Source: Bacteroidales bacterium (GTDB taxonomy: Bacteria; Bacteroidota; Bacteroidia; Bacteroidales; UBA932). Taken from it: a DNA stretch of 64,000 nucleotides. The stretch is taken from positions 124,001 through 188,000 of the forward strand of contig JAFZXU010000061.1 of assembly GCA_017616655.1 (NCBI GenBank), in the 5' to 3' direction. The translations under genes were made by a program, and so were the position numbers. Under the pieces are notes generated by a model, which saw nothing but the letters and a program-made list of their open reading frames with translations, did not search any database and had not been told where the DNA came from. Shown piece after piece: positions 54,459-62,988 of the stretch; the stretch's first letter is position 1; the number at the start of each line of letters is the position of its first letter.

Positions 54459-55534
54459 AACCTGTCAAGATAGCGATCCTGTCCCTCACGCACGGGCACA
54501 CACGCAAATATTTCCAGACTTTGCACGACAATCCCGCCCTCGACTGGGTGGCCGTTTCGGCCGAGTCTGAAGAGATCCGGGACATCTTCTACCAGTACGG
54601 CTACAACGAGATTCCCTGTTATATGTCGGACGACGAGATGTTCGACGCCCATCCGGAAATCGAAGCCGTGGTAATCGCATCTGCCAACAGCCGTCATCTG
54701 GAGCAGGTGAAGAACTGCGCCCGCAGGGGCATCCATGTCCTCTCAATGAAGATTCCGACCTTCGACCTGAAGGAATACGACGAAATGATGAAGGTCGTTG
54801 AAGAGGCCGGCATCGTCTTCCAGGTTGAGCTGGAGATGCACTACAATCCGGTGGTCTTCAGGATGAAGGAGCTTTTCGCAAAAAAGGCCCTCGGCAATGT
54901 CGCCTCCTTCAATGCGACCAACATCACCCTTTCCCCCGTCTGGGCATTCCCCTGGCAGGGTATGCCTGAACTCAGCTGGGGAAAGCGCGAACCTCTCCGG
55001 GAGGGTGATCCCCGTTTCCGCGGCGGCGCGCTATGCGACCATCCGCACATCTTCGACATGATCCGCTGGCTTACGGGCAGCGATTATGAGTACATCTATG
55101 CCGAAGTGGGGCCCAATATCCGGCCCGACCTCGAGGAAGAGGATGTGATTCTCGTGAACGGCAAGATGAAAAACGGCGTAAGCTTCCTTCTGGATCCCTC
55201 CTGGAGCCGCCTGGAGGAGCGCCTCAAGGTGCCCGGGCCCGGTTGGGAGGTCTTCCCCAAGCGGATGGAGGTCAACTTCAACATCTGCGGCGAAAAGGGC
55301 GTGATGCTGGTGGACTCCTTCGGCCCGAACGTCTATCACAACGGAGCGCCGAACGACCGCTACACGGTCCAGTACACCTATTTCGACGAATGGATCGGCC
55401 TGGTGGACGAATTCGTGGACTGCGTGCGTAACCATCATACTCCCAAGATCAACCTGGGCTGGCACCGGCGCACCATCGAGGCCGTCAACGCTTGCTACGA
55501 GAGCGTAAAAACCGGACAGCCCGTATTCTTTTAG
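54455..55534 (+). CDS. Gfo/Idh/MocA family oxidoreductase
   Basis: 359 residues. The N-terminal Rossmann fold (about 1-125) starts KIAILSLTHGHTRKYF, where the usual GxGxxG is altered to SLTHGHT; the usual EKP reads SMKIPTF. The C-terminal alpha/beta domain (about 130-359) carries GALCDHPHIFDMIRWLTG with the conserved His pair and DWSR-like segments. Such enzymes oxidise or reduce sugars or inositols with NAD(P). The altered dinucleotide loop is noted; retention of activity is unproven. Confidence 0.85.
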   Translation: MKPVKIAILSLTHGHTRKYFQTLHDNPALDWVAVSAESEEIRDIFYQYGYNEIPCYMSDDEMFDAHPEIEAVVIASANSRHLEQVKNCARRGIHVLSMKIPTFDLKEYDEMMKVVEEAGIVFQVELEMHYNPVVFRMKELFAKKALGNVASFNATNITLSPVWAFPWQGMPELSWGKREPLREGDPRFRGGALCDHPHIFDMIRWLTGSDYEYIYAEVGPNIRPDLEEEDVILVNGKMKNGVSFLLDPSWSRLEERLKVPGPGWEVFPKRMEVNFNICGEKGVMLVDSFGPNVYHNGAPNDRYTVQYTYFDEWIGLVDEFVDCVRNHHTPKINLGWHRRTIEAVNACYESVKTGQPVFF

Positions 55535-55537
55535 CAG

Positions 55538-56770
55538 ATGAAAAAATGCTTTCCATATAAGTGGGAGCTCGTTTTCTGGCTCTTTATCGCCTTCTTCTTC
55601 AACCAGGCGGACCGTCAGATTTTCAATGTCCTTCTGCTGGACATCCAGAATGACCTGGGGCTGACGCCCGACCGGATGGGGCTGGTGGGGACCGCGCTGC
55701 TGCTGGTAAACGGGCTTCTGCTGCCGGTGGCGGGTATCCTTGGCGACCGCGTCAGCAAGAAATGGATCATCGTGGGAGCCCTGCTGCTGTGGAGCATCTC
55801 CACCATGCTGACGGGACTCTCGACCGGACTGCCGGCGCTCATCCTGCTGCGCAGCGTTGCCACGGGAGGCGGTGAGGCATTCTATTCCCCGTCGGCCAAC
55901 AAGCTGATCAGCGAGAACCATTCCGGTGATACCCGTGCAACGGCGATTTCCGTCCACCAGATGGCCCTCTATCTCGGCTTCATCGTCTCGGGAATCATTG
56001 CCACGATGGTTGCCAAATCCCTGGGCTGGAGAAGCGCCTTCTTCATCTTCGGCGGCGGCGGAATCATCCTTGCCGGACTTATGGCGTGGCGCCTGCGTCC
56101 GGACACAGTGGGGAGCCGGGAAGAATCCCTTGGCACTCTGATTTCCGGAGGCCTTAGGGCCTTCCTGAAGTCTCCCACCGCCCTGCTGCTCACGCTTGCC
56201 CTGGCCGGCTTCAATTTCTCGGGCCAGGCATTCCTTATCTGGATGCCGACCTGCCTGCAGGAGAACTTCGGCCTCGATTCCACCCGTGCGGCTTTCGACG
56301 CCTCCTTCTATATGCAGGCTGCAGCTGCGATAGGCATTATCATAGGAGCGAGATTGTCTGACAGGTACGCTGAAAAATACCCTGCGGCCCGCATCTGGGC
56401 GCTTGTCGCGGGTCTGGTGTTGGGCGCCCCGTTCTTCTATATGATCGGCAAGGCCGGCACGGAGGCCGGAGTCTGCGCCGCTATGGCGGGATACGGCCTG
56501 TTCAAGGGAGTCTATGATTCAAACCTCGTCGCCTCCCTCTACGAAGTGATTGCGCCGCGCTTCCGGGCGATGGCCACCTCGTTCTATTTTATGTTTTCAT
56601 TCCTGATATCCTGTTTTTCTCCCTGGCTGCTCGGAATCCTCAAGCCGGCAATCGGCCTGGACGGCGGCATGTCGCTGATGGGCGTGGTTTATCTGGTTTC
56701 CGCAATTCCCCTCATTATTGCAATCAGGTACACATTGAAGAAAGACAGGTATACGGAATCAACCTGTTAA
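55538..56770 (+). CDS. MFS transporter
   Basis: 410 residues, twelve predicted helices. The N-terminal FFFNQADRQIFNVLLLDIQNDLG and GILGDRVSKKWI (loop 2-3 motif) place it near the hexuronate/sugar-phosphate antiporters. It likely imports the operon's substrate across the inner membrane. Three bases after the oxidoreductase gene; twelve before the GH20 gene. Confidence 0.88.
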   Translation: MKKCFPYKWELVFWLFIAFFFNQADRQIFNVLLLDIQNDLGLTPDRMGLVGTALLLVNGLLLPVAGILGDRVSKKWIIVGALLLWSISTMLTGLSTGLPALILLRSVATGGGEAFYSPSANKLISENHSGDTRATAISVHQMALYLGFIVSGIIATMVAKSLGWRSAFFIFGGGGIILAGLMAWRLRPDTVGSREESLGTLISGGLRAFLKSPTALLLTLALAGFNFSGQAFLIWMPTCLQENFGLDSTRAAFDASFYMQAAAAIGIIIGARLSDRYAEKYPAARIWALVAGLVLGAPFFYMIGKAGTEAGVCAAMAGYGLFKGVYDSNLVASLYEVIAPRFRAMATSFYFMFSFLISCFSPWLLGILKPAIGLDGGMSLMGVVYLVSAIPLIIAIRYTLKKDRYTESTC

Positions 56771-56782
56771 CAACTGAATGCC

Positions 56783-59104
56783 ATGTCAAAGACGGTAAAA
56801 CATCTCTGGCTTCTTATTTTCCTTGCGATAACGGCCTCATGTTCGGTCAACCGGGTCGAGGCGGTATGGTACGAGGGCGATCCCTATACCATGGTAATCA
56901 AGAATCTGCCGCGGACGGATAAGGGATGGACGGTATGGTTTTCGACGCCGGCCCTTAAGAATCTCTCAGTCGACTCTCTCTCGACTGCCGACATGTTGGA
57001 GGTCGAGGGTAATTTCTATCGGATCGTTCCCCGGGCGGGCGTGAAGGCGGAAGGGGATTCCGTCGTGGTCCGCTACAGGATTTCCAACAAGCTCTCTTTC
57101 CGCGCCTGGGCGCCGGAAGGGCTCTCTTTCCAGAAGGGATTCGGCAAGCCGCGTGCTATTACTACGCAGTATGTCTATAAGGATCTTGAACCTGATGCCG
57201 ACAGGGTGGCGGCCTTTACCTCCCGGCAAAAATATATCCCGACCGCGGTGACCGATATGATTCCGGCTCTTAAGACCGTTACGCCCATCGAGGGTGAGCC
57301 AGTGTCTGCTTCTCGTCTTACAGACGACATCGCCGTGGAAATCGTGGAGGGGCATCCGGAAGGATGGTATCATCTGATTATTGCCGATTCCGGCATTCAG
57401 GCACAGGCTGCCGACCGGTCCGGAGCCTTATATGCAAAGGTGACGCTGAGCCATCTGGCAGAGGCGTCCGGAGATGCTCCGCTGCCTGCGATGGAGATCG
57501 AGGACTGGCCTGATTTTTCCTACCGCGGCCTGATGCTCGATCCGACGCGCCATTTCATTCCGGTTTGGAAACTTAAAGAATACATCCGCCTGATGACGCG
57601 CTACAAGCTCAATGTCCTTCACCTGAGGCTGGCGGACGACGATTCGTGGCGCCTCGAAACCCCGGCGATTCCCCGTCTTACCGAATTCGGAGCCTTCCGG
57701 GCCGTTCCCAAGCTTGCTCCGGACGGCACGATACGCGAGGTGGAGGCTCTCCAGCCCTCCTGGGACGGTACAGTCTCCAGAAAAGATACCACCCGTATGG
57801 CAAACGGATTCTATACACGGGAGGAATTCAAGGATCTGCTCAGGTTTGCTGACAGCCTGTGCATCAGCATCGTACCGGAATTCGACATGCCCGGCCATTC
57901 CCGCGCCGTTGTCCATTGTCTGCCGGAGGTGACCGATCCCGCCGACACCTCCGCCTATACATCGCCGGCAGGAGGCTACCATCGCAACTGCCTGGATGTC
58001 TCCCTGGAGGAAACGTACCGGTTTATTTCCACTGCGATGGACAATGTCATCTCGATCTATTCCGAAGCGGGCATTCCGCTTCCGGAGATTCACCTTGGCG
58101 GAGACGAGGTCGCGCGCGGAGCGTGGATGGGCTCTCCTTCCTGCCACAGGCTTCTGGAGGCGTCGGGATTCGATGTGTCAAGGCTTTCCGGCGGCTCTTC
58201 TTCCGCACAGGGCGAAGCCCGGGTTATCCTGCGATCCTACTTTACTAACAGGGTGCTGGACCTTGCCAAAGAGAAGGGAATCAAGGTGGCGGGGTGGCAC
58301 GAACTGGCCGGGAATTTGGATGAGGCTACCCGTGAACGGCTTTCGAAGGAGGCCTCCTGGATCAATTACTGGCGTTCGAAACCCGACGGCGTCCATAAAC
58401 TGTTGAACGATGGGTTCCGGGTGATTATTTCAAATGGCGCGAATACCTATGCAGACGAGGCCTACTCGCTCAACAGGGAGGAGTTCGGCAATTCCTGGGC
58501 CGGCGTGGTGGACGAAAAGCGCACATTCGCTCTGCTTCCCTTCGACATGTACCGTTCCATACGGTGGAACGACAATGAAGAGGCTCTGGATCTGTCCGAC
58601 CCCGGGAAGGGGAAAACGGCCCTCCTGAAGCCCGATAACATCAAAGGCGTTCAGGTCCAGCTGTTCATGGGCGGAGCCGTCCGCAAATATGCGGACATCG
58701 ACTATATGCTTTTCCCGAAATCTCTCGGCGCTTTCGACAGGGCCTGGAACGCCCGTCCTTCGTGGTCTTCTCAGGCATCCGATCCGGAGGTCTTCCTTGA
58801 TGCCTTCAACCGTTTCTACAGCATCATCGTCGACCGTGAAATGCCCTGGTTCCGCTCCAACGGCATAAAGTTCCACCTGCCCCAGCCGTGTATCCGCGTG
58901 GAGGACGGCAAGCTGGAGGGATACTCACCCATTCCCGGCGCCGAGATACGATATGAATTCGGCTCCGCCACGCCGACCGCATCTTCCCCTCTCCTGGAGG
59001 GCGCGGTCTCAATTCCTGATTCAGTGACAAGAGTTACCGCGAGGACCTTTTATCTTGGACAGACAAGCGTCTCCACAACATTGGCAACCGGTAATAAAGA
59101 ATAG
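56783..59104 (+). CDS. GH20 beta-hexosaminidase lipoprotein
   Basis: 773 residues; lipobox ITASC (Cys about 20). The GH20b domain (about 155-235) precedes the catalytic barrel, which contains GLMLDPTRHFIPVWKLKEYI, RLADDDSWRLE and the catalytic pair IHLGGDEVARGAW (Asp and Glu about 441-442). It removes terminal GlcNAc or GalNAc from glycans. It follows the MFS gene by 12 bases, so it is probably part of the same transcript, and is anchored to the envelope. Confidence 0.93.
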   Translation: MSKTVKHLWLLIFLAITASCSVNRVEAVWYEGDPYTMVIKNLPRTDKGWTVWFSTPALKNLSVDSLSTADMLEVEGNFYRIVPRAGVKAEGDSVVVRYRISNKLSFRAWAPEGLSFQKGFGKPRAITTQYVYKDLEPDADRVAAFTSRQKYIPTAVTDMIPALKTVTPIEGEPVSASRLTDDIAVEIVEGHPEGWYHLIIADSGIQAQAADRSGALYAKVTLSHLAEASGDAPLPAMEIEDWPDFSYRGLMLDPTRHFIPVWKLKEYIRLMTRYKLNVLHLRLADDDSWRLETPAIPRLTEFGAFRAVPKLAPDGTIREVEALQPSWDGTVSRKDTTRMANGFYTREEFKDLLRFADSLCISIVPEFDMPGHSRAVVHCLPEVTDPADTSAYTSPAGGYHRNCLDVSLEETYRFISTAMDNVISIYSEAGIPLPEIHLGGDEVARGAWMGSPSCHRLLEASGFDVSRLSGGSSSAQGEARVILRSYFTNRVLDLAKEKGIKVAGWHELAGNLDEATRERLSKEASWINYWRSKPDGVHKLLNDGFRVIISNGANTYADEAYSLNREEFGNSWAGVVDEKRTFALLPFDMYRSIRWNDNEEALDLSDPGKGKTALLKPDNIKGVQVQLFMGGAVRKYADIDYMLFPKSLGAFDRAWNARPSWSSQASDPEVFLDAFNRFYSIIVDREMPWFRSNGIKFHLPQPCIRVEDGKLEGYSPIPGAEIRYEFGSATPTASSPLLEGAVSIPDSVTRVTARTFYLGQTSVSTTLATGNKE

Positions 59105-59125
59105 ATCGATTAATCCTGGACAAAG

Positions 59126-60895
59126 ATGAAAAAACATTTGTTTCTATTGTTTATAATCCTGCTGTTCGCAGCTACGGCGCTCAGGGCGGAGGATATCTCC
59201 ACGGTCAAGGCGCGTACGGCGGCCGAAATGTTCTTCGCCCAGTGCGGCGTCGGGACGCGCGGGGGCAGTTCGCTGACGCTGCTCGGCACCGACATTTCGC
59301 TTGAGCCTACCCGCAGCGGCCAGGCCCCGGCCTGGTACGTGTTCAACCGTGCGGAGGGCGGCTTTGTCATTATTTCCGGCCTGGATGCGGCCATGCCGGT
59401 GCTGGGATACTCCTTCGAGCACGAATTCGGCCCGCTCGACGAGATGCCTGAGAACGTTGCGAGCTGGATGGAGGCCTACAGCGATGAGATCAACGATCGC
59501 CGCGCCTCCGGCAAGGCGGCTACATCCGAAGAACTCGCCCGTTGGAGAGACGCCCTTACGATGACGCGGGCGACGGAAATTCCTGCTGCCATCGACCTGC
59601 AGACCGCAAACTGGAACCAGGGCGCCCCGTACAACCGGAAATGCCCGTATAATTCCTCCAAGGGCAAGCGGACGCTTACGGGCTGCACGGCTACCGCCAT
59701 CAGCGAAGTGATGTACTACTACAAGCATCCTGCCCACGGTACGGGTACGCTCTCTTCCTATACTGCGAACGGCTTTACCGTTCCGGCGATGAATCTGGAT
59801 ACAATTCCCTTCAAGTGGGACAAGATGCGCTCCTCCTACAAGAGCGGTTCCTACACCGACGAGGAGGCCAATGCCGTGGCTACCCTGATGTATGTCGTAG
59901 CCAGTATGTTAGGTTCTTCCTTCGGCACCAGCGGTACGTCCGCCGTATTGTACGCCAGCAGACTGACCAAGTATATGGACTATGACAGTTGCGTCGTCCG
60001 CTATGCACGCTCTTACAATACGGCCTCTTCGTGGAAATCCACGCTCAAGAGCTATATCGGAGCCGGCCATCCCTTCCTGTTCCGCGGCACCAGTTCCAGC
60101 GGAAACGGCCATGCATTCGTGATTGACGGGTATGATGCCAATGACCGCTTCCTGATCAACTTCGGCTGGGGCGGTTCCAGCAACGGCTATTACCAGATCG
60201 ACGCTTTCGGTTCATATAGGAGCAGCCAGGTACTCTATCACGTCAGGCCCAATGAGGGCGGTTCGACGACCCCGGGCCTGCGCCTCACCTACGGTACCAA
60301 AAACAACATCTATTACAGCGGTATCACGCACAAGGCGGGCAAGGTTGTCACGGGCAGCAACTTCTCCGTCATTTTCGGTATCGTCAACAATTACGGTTAT
60401 TATTCCTTCAAAGGTCTGCTCAACTTCGCACACACGGACAAGAGCGGAAACATCAAGTGCATGCTCTGCTCCTCCGACATTACCATTTCGTCCCTGGCCT
60501 CCGGCGACGATATCTTCTGGGGTTCTCCGCTGACCCTGAAGACGACGGAGCCCATCGAAAAGGGCGACAAGGTGGTGGCGCTTTACCGCAAGAACACGTC
60601 TGATTCCTGGCACAAATTCAACTACCACAACAGCAGGTACCTTTTCCCCGAGATGGCTCTCAATATCCGGGATTACACCACGGTGGACTACGATGCGACA
60701 ACGTCCGTCTTTACCTTCAAGACCTACTCGGGAACAACCTGGCAGCTGCTCAATTCCTCGGACGAGCCGGTAGCGTCCGGCACGGCGTCCGGCGGCACCT
60801 TCACCATCAACCGCAAGAAATATCCTGCGGGTACTTACAAACTGGTCCTGGACCATTTCTCGGTCCAGACATTCACGGCTACACTGGTATTCTAG
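59126..60895 (+). CDS. Streptopain-family (C10) cysteine protease, secreted
   Basis: 589 residues with a signal peptide (about 1-21, AALRA). Residues about 25-120 are the Spi prodomain (VFNRAEGGFVIISGLDAAMPVLGYS). The catalytic core has Cys187 in LTGCTATAISEVMYYYKHP and His329 in GNGHAFVIDGYDANDRFLINF, then GWGGSSNGYYQ. Residues about 385-589 are a C-terminal beta-rich extension, probably Ig-like, ending in AGTYKLVLDH. Unlike the 24960 copy it has no lipobox. It sits among glycosidase genes. Confidence 0.93.
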   Translation: MKKHLFLLFIILLFAATALRAEDISTVKARTAAEMFFAQCGVGTRGGSSLTLLGTDISLEPTRSGQAPAWYVFNRAEGGFVIISGLDAAMPVLGYSFEHEFGPLDEMPENVASWMEAYSDEINDRRASGKAATSEELARWRDALTMTRATEIPAAIDLQTANWNQGAPYNRKCPYNSSKGKRTLTGCTATAISEVMYYYKHPAHGTGTLSSYTANGFTVPAMNLDTIPFKWDKMRSSYKSGSYTDEEANAVATLMYVVASMLGSSFGTSGTSAVLYASRLTKYMDYDSCVVRYARSYNTASSWKSTLKSYIGAGHPFLFRGTSSSGNGHAFVIDGYDANDRFLINFGWGGSSNGYYQIDAFGSYRSSQVLYHVRPNEGGSTTPGLRLTYGTKNNIYYSGITHKAGKVVTGSNFSVIFGIVNNYGYYSFKGLLNFAHTDKSGNIKCMLCSSDITISSLASGDDIFWGSPLTLKTTEPIEKGDKVVALYRKNTSDSWHKFNYHNSRYLFPEMALNIRDYTTVDYDATTSVFTFKTYSGTTWQLLNSSDEPVASGTASGGTFTINRKKYPAGTYKLVLDHFSVQTFTATLVF

Positions 60896-60911
60896 AAGAG
60901 GAGGGAAAGCT

Positions 60912-62978
60912 ATGAAATACAAAGCATTATTCGTTTTCGCAACCGTCGGCGTCCTGGCGGCAACCTCCTGCCATCCGGCTGAGCCCACCCCGTCAGAGAA
61001 TCTTATCCCCGGTGATTTCCGCACCCTGACGGTTTGCTGTCCGACGGCGCCTGCCGATACATCCCGAACCACCCTCGACGGCCTTCAGCCCCGTTGGAGC
61101 GCAGGAGACGCCATCTGGGTATCCGACGGCACCAGCGTCGCCTATGTGGAAGTGCCCGCCGAATATGCGGGAGCCACCAAGGCTGAATTGAAAGTCAGCG
61201 GACTGAATTTCGAAAAGACGCTCTATTTCCTCTATCCATTCGACGAGGATGCGTCGGTCGTTTCCGGCAATATCGTGGTTCACGTCCCTGCACGCCAGAG
61301 CGGAGCGTTCCAGGATGCTCACCTGGCGGTAGGTTCCTGTGAACCGGCAGCAACTACGGTCGAGTTCAAGAATGCCCCAGCCATCCTGACCTTCACCGTG
61401 GCCAACGAGAATGTCCAGACCATCCAGTTCTGCAACGAGTCGGCTCCCCTTGCCGGAGATTTCAAGATCAAACCCGCAGACGGATTGAAGGCCGGGAATG
61501 TTACACAGTTCAAACGCGTCTGCGTCGATGTCAACGGCCGTATGGGGACCTACTATGTTTCCTGCATGGCAGGCACGCTTCCGGCCGGTTCCCGCATCAC
61601 GGCGGTTTCCCGCGACGGGCGGCTGGGTACATTGACGACCTCCGCGGAGAACACCCTTGTCAACGGTTATCTCTACGACCTGGGCTGCATCGACGACCAT
61701 CTCGTTTTTGACGGAGACGCTCCGGTTGAACTGGGTATTGAAGAAACAGCCAACTGTTACGTGGTCAATAGGGGAGCCTATCGTCTTCCCGCCGTTGTGG
61801 GCAACAGCGACGAGAAGATAACGGATGTGGCTGTCGGAAACCTCATATGGGAGACGGTCAATACTTCGAAAGCTCCCGCACTCAATTCTCTTGTCGCCGA
61901 GGTGGTGTACGCCGACGGCTACCTCTATTTCCGGATTCCGGAAGACGCCCCGGACGGCAATGCCCTGATCGGCGTATACAACGAAGATGGTGATGCCCTC
62001 TGGAGCTGGCACATCTGGATCCTCGCCGATGGATTCAAAGACCAGACATACGTAGAGGGCGATCCGAATCCCTACAGCGGCGCCGTGATGATGGACCGTA
62101 ACCTGGGCGCACTCACGACAGAAGGCGGCCCTTCCACGACCCGCGGATTCTTCTATCAGTATGGCCGCAAGGATCCGTTCCCCGCAATCGCGGCGCGTAC
62201 AGGCACTGCGCTCTTCAAAGTCGCCGGCGCCACAACGACCTTGCTGGAACGTACCGATGAGACCGGTACGATCGAGTATGCCATCGCCCATCCGACTGCC
62301 GTCATTTACAAGTCGTCTTCCGACTGGCTGGTTTCCAGTGACTTGACGCTCTGGTCGGCATTTCTCAAGACCGTCTATGACCCATGTCCGCCAGGTTACC
62401 ATATTCCCAGGGAGGACGCGGTCAGGGGTATCACCAAGGCTAATTCTACCTGGGATGACACCAACAAGGGACGGACTCTGACCATCAACGGCCAGACCAT
62501 CTGGTTCGAAGCCACCGGCTGTCGCATAACCTCCGGAACGTTGTCGGCCGCCGGATCTTCCGGGTATTACTGGTGTGACAAGAATTCTTCCGCAAATGGA
62601 TACAACTCCTGGCTGTTCGGCGCCGATACCGCCGGTATCAGGCCTGCATCGATAAACCGCAGCTGTTCTTATACGGTCCGCTGCCAGAAGTATGATGTTT
62701 CCGGCGTTGAACAGACCCTCGTGATTGATCATGAGGTCTCCGCGGGCGGCAGTTTCCGATCGCCCTACCTTGCGGGAGAGGGCTTCGCCTGCGCCAACAT
62801 CTTCTGGGGAGACGGTTCTTCCGAGCCGATCGCCATGTCTGCTTCTATCACCCACCCGTACGTTACTCAGGGACCTTACAGCGTCACGGTCAAGGGTTAT
62901 TCCGTTACCGGATTCAGCCTGAAGAGCTTTGGCAACATCACCAGGATTGACGTATCCGGCTTTGATCCTGAACACTAG
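60912..62978 (+). CDS. Lipoprotein with fimbrillin-like N-terminus and FISUMP-like C-terminal domain
   Basis: 688 residues; lipobox LAATSC (Cys about 20). Residues about 30-250 resemble a fimbrillin/Mfa-like adhesin domain (WSAGDAIWVSDG, LYFLYPFDEDASV). Residues about 390-595 resemble the FISUMP domain, with AVMMDRNLGALTTEGG, GFFYQYGRKDPFPA and YDPCPPGYHIPRED. A short beta-sandwich tail follows. It is probably surface-exposed and may bind glycan or polymer. It follows the C10 gene by 16 bases and precedes the GH2 gene. Confidence 0.72.
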   Translation: MKYKALFVFATVGVLAATSCHPAEPTPSENLIPGDFRTLTVCCPTAPADTSRTTLDGLQPRWSAGDAIWVSDGTSVAYVEVPAEYAGATKAELKVSGLNFEKTLYFLYPFDEDASVVSGNIVVHVPARQSGAFQDAHLAVGSCEPAATTVEFKNAPAILTFTVANENVQTIQFCNESAPLAGDFKIKPADGLKAGNVTQFKRVCVDVNGRMGTYYVSCMAGTLPAGSRITAVSRDGRLGTLTTSAENTLVNGYLYDLGCIDDHLVFDGDAPVELGIEETANCYVVNRGAYRLPAVVGNSDEKITDVAVGNLIWETVNTSKAPALNSLVAEVVYADGYLYFRIPEDAPDGNALIGVYNEDGDALWSWHIWILADGFKDQTYVEGDPNPYSGAVMMDRNLGALTTEGGPSTTRGFFYQYGRKDPFPAIAARTGTALFKVAGATTTLLERTDETGTIEYAIAHPTAVIYKSSSDWLVSSDLTLWSAFLKTVYDPCPPGYHIPREDAVRGITKANSTWDDTNKGRTLTINGQTIWFEATGCRITSGTLSAAGSSGYYWCDKNSSANGYNSWLFGADTAGIRPASINRSCSYTVRCQKYDVSGVEQTLVIDHEVSAGGSFRSPYLAGEGFACANIFWGDGSSEPIAMSASITHPYVTQGPYSVTVKGYSVTGFSLKSFGNITRIDVSGFDPEH

Positions 62979-62988
62979 CGGTATTAAT

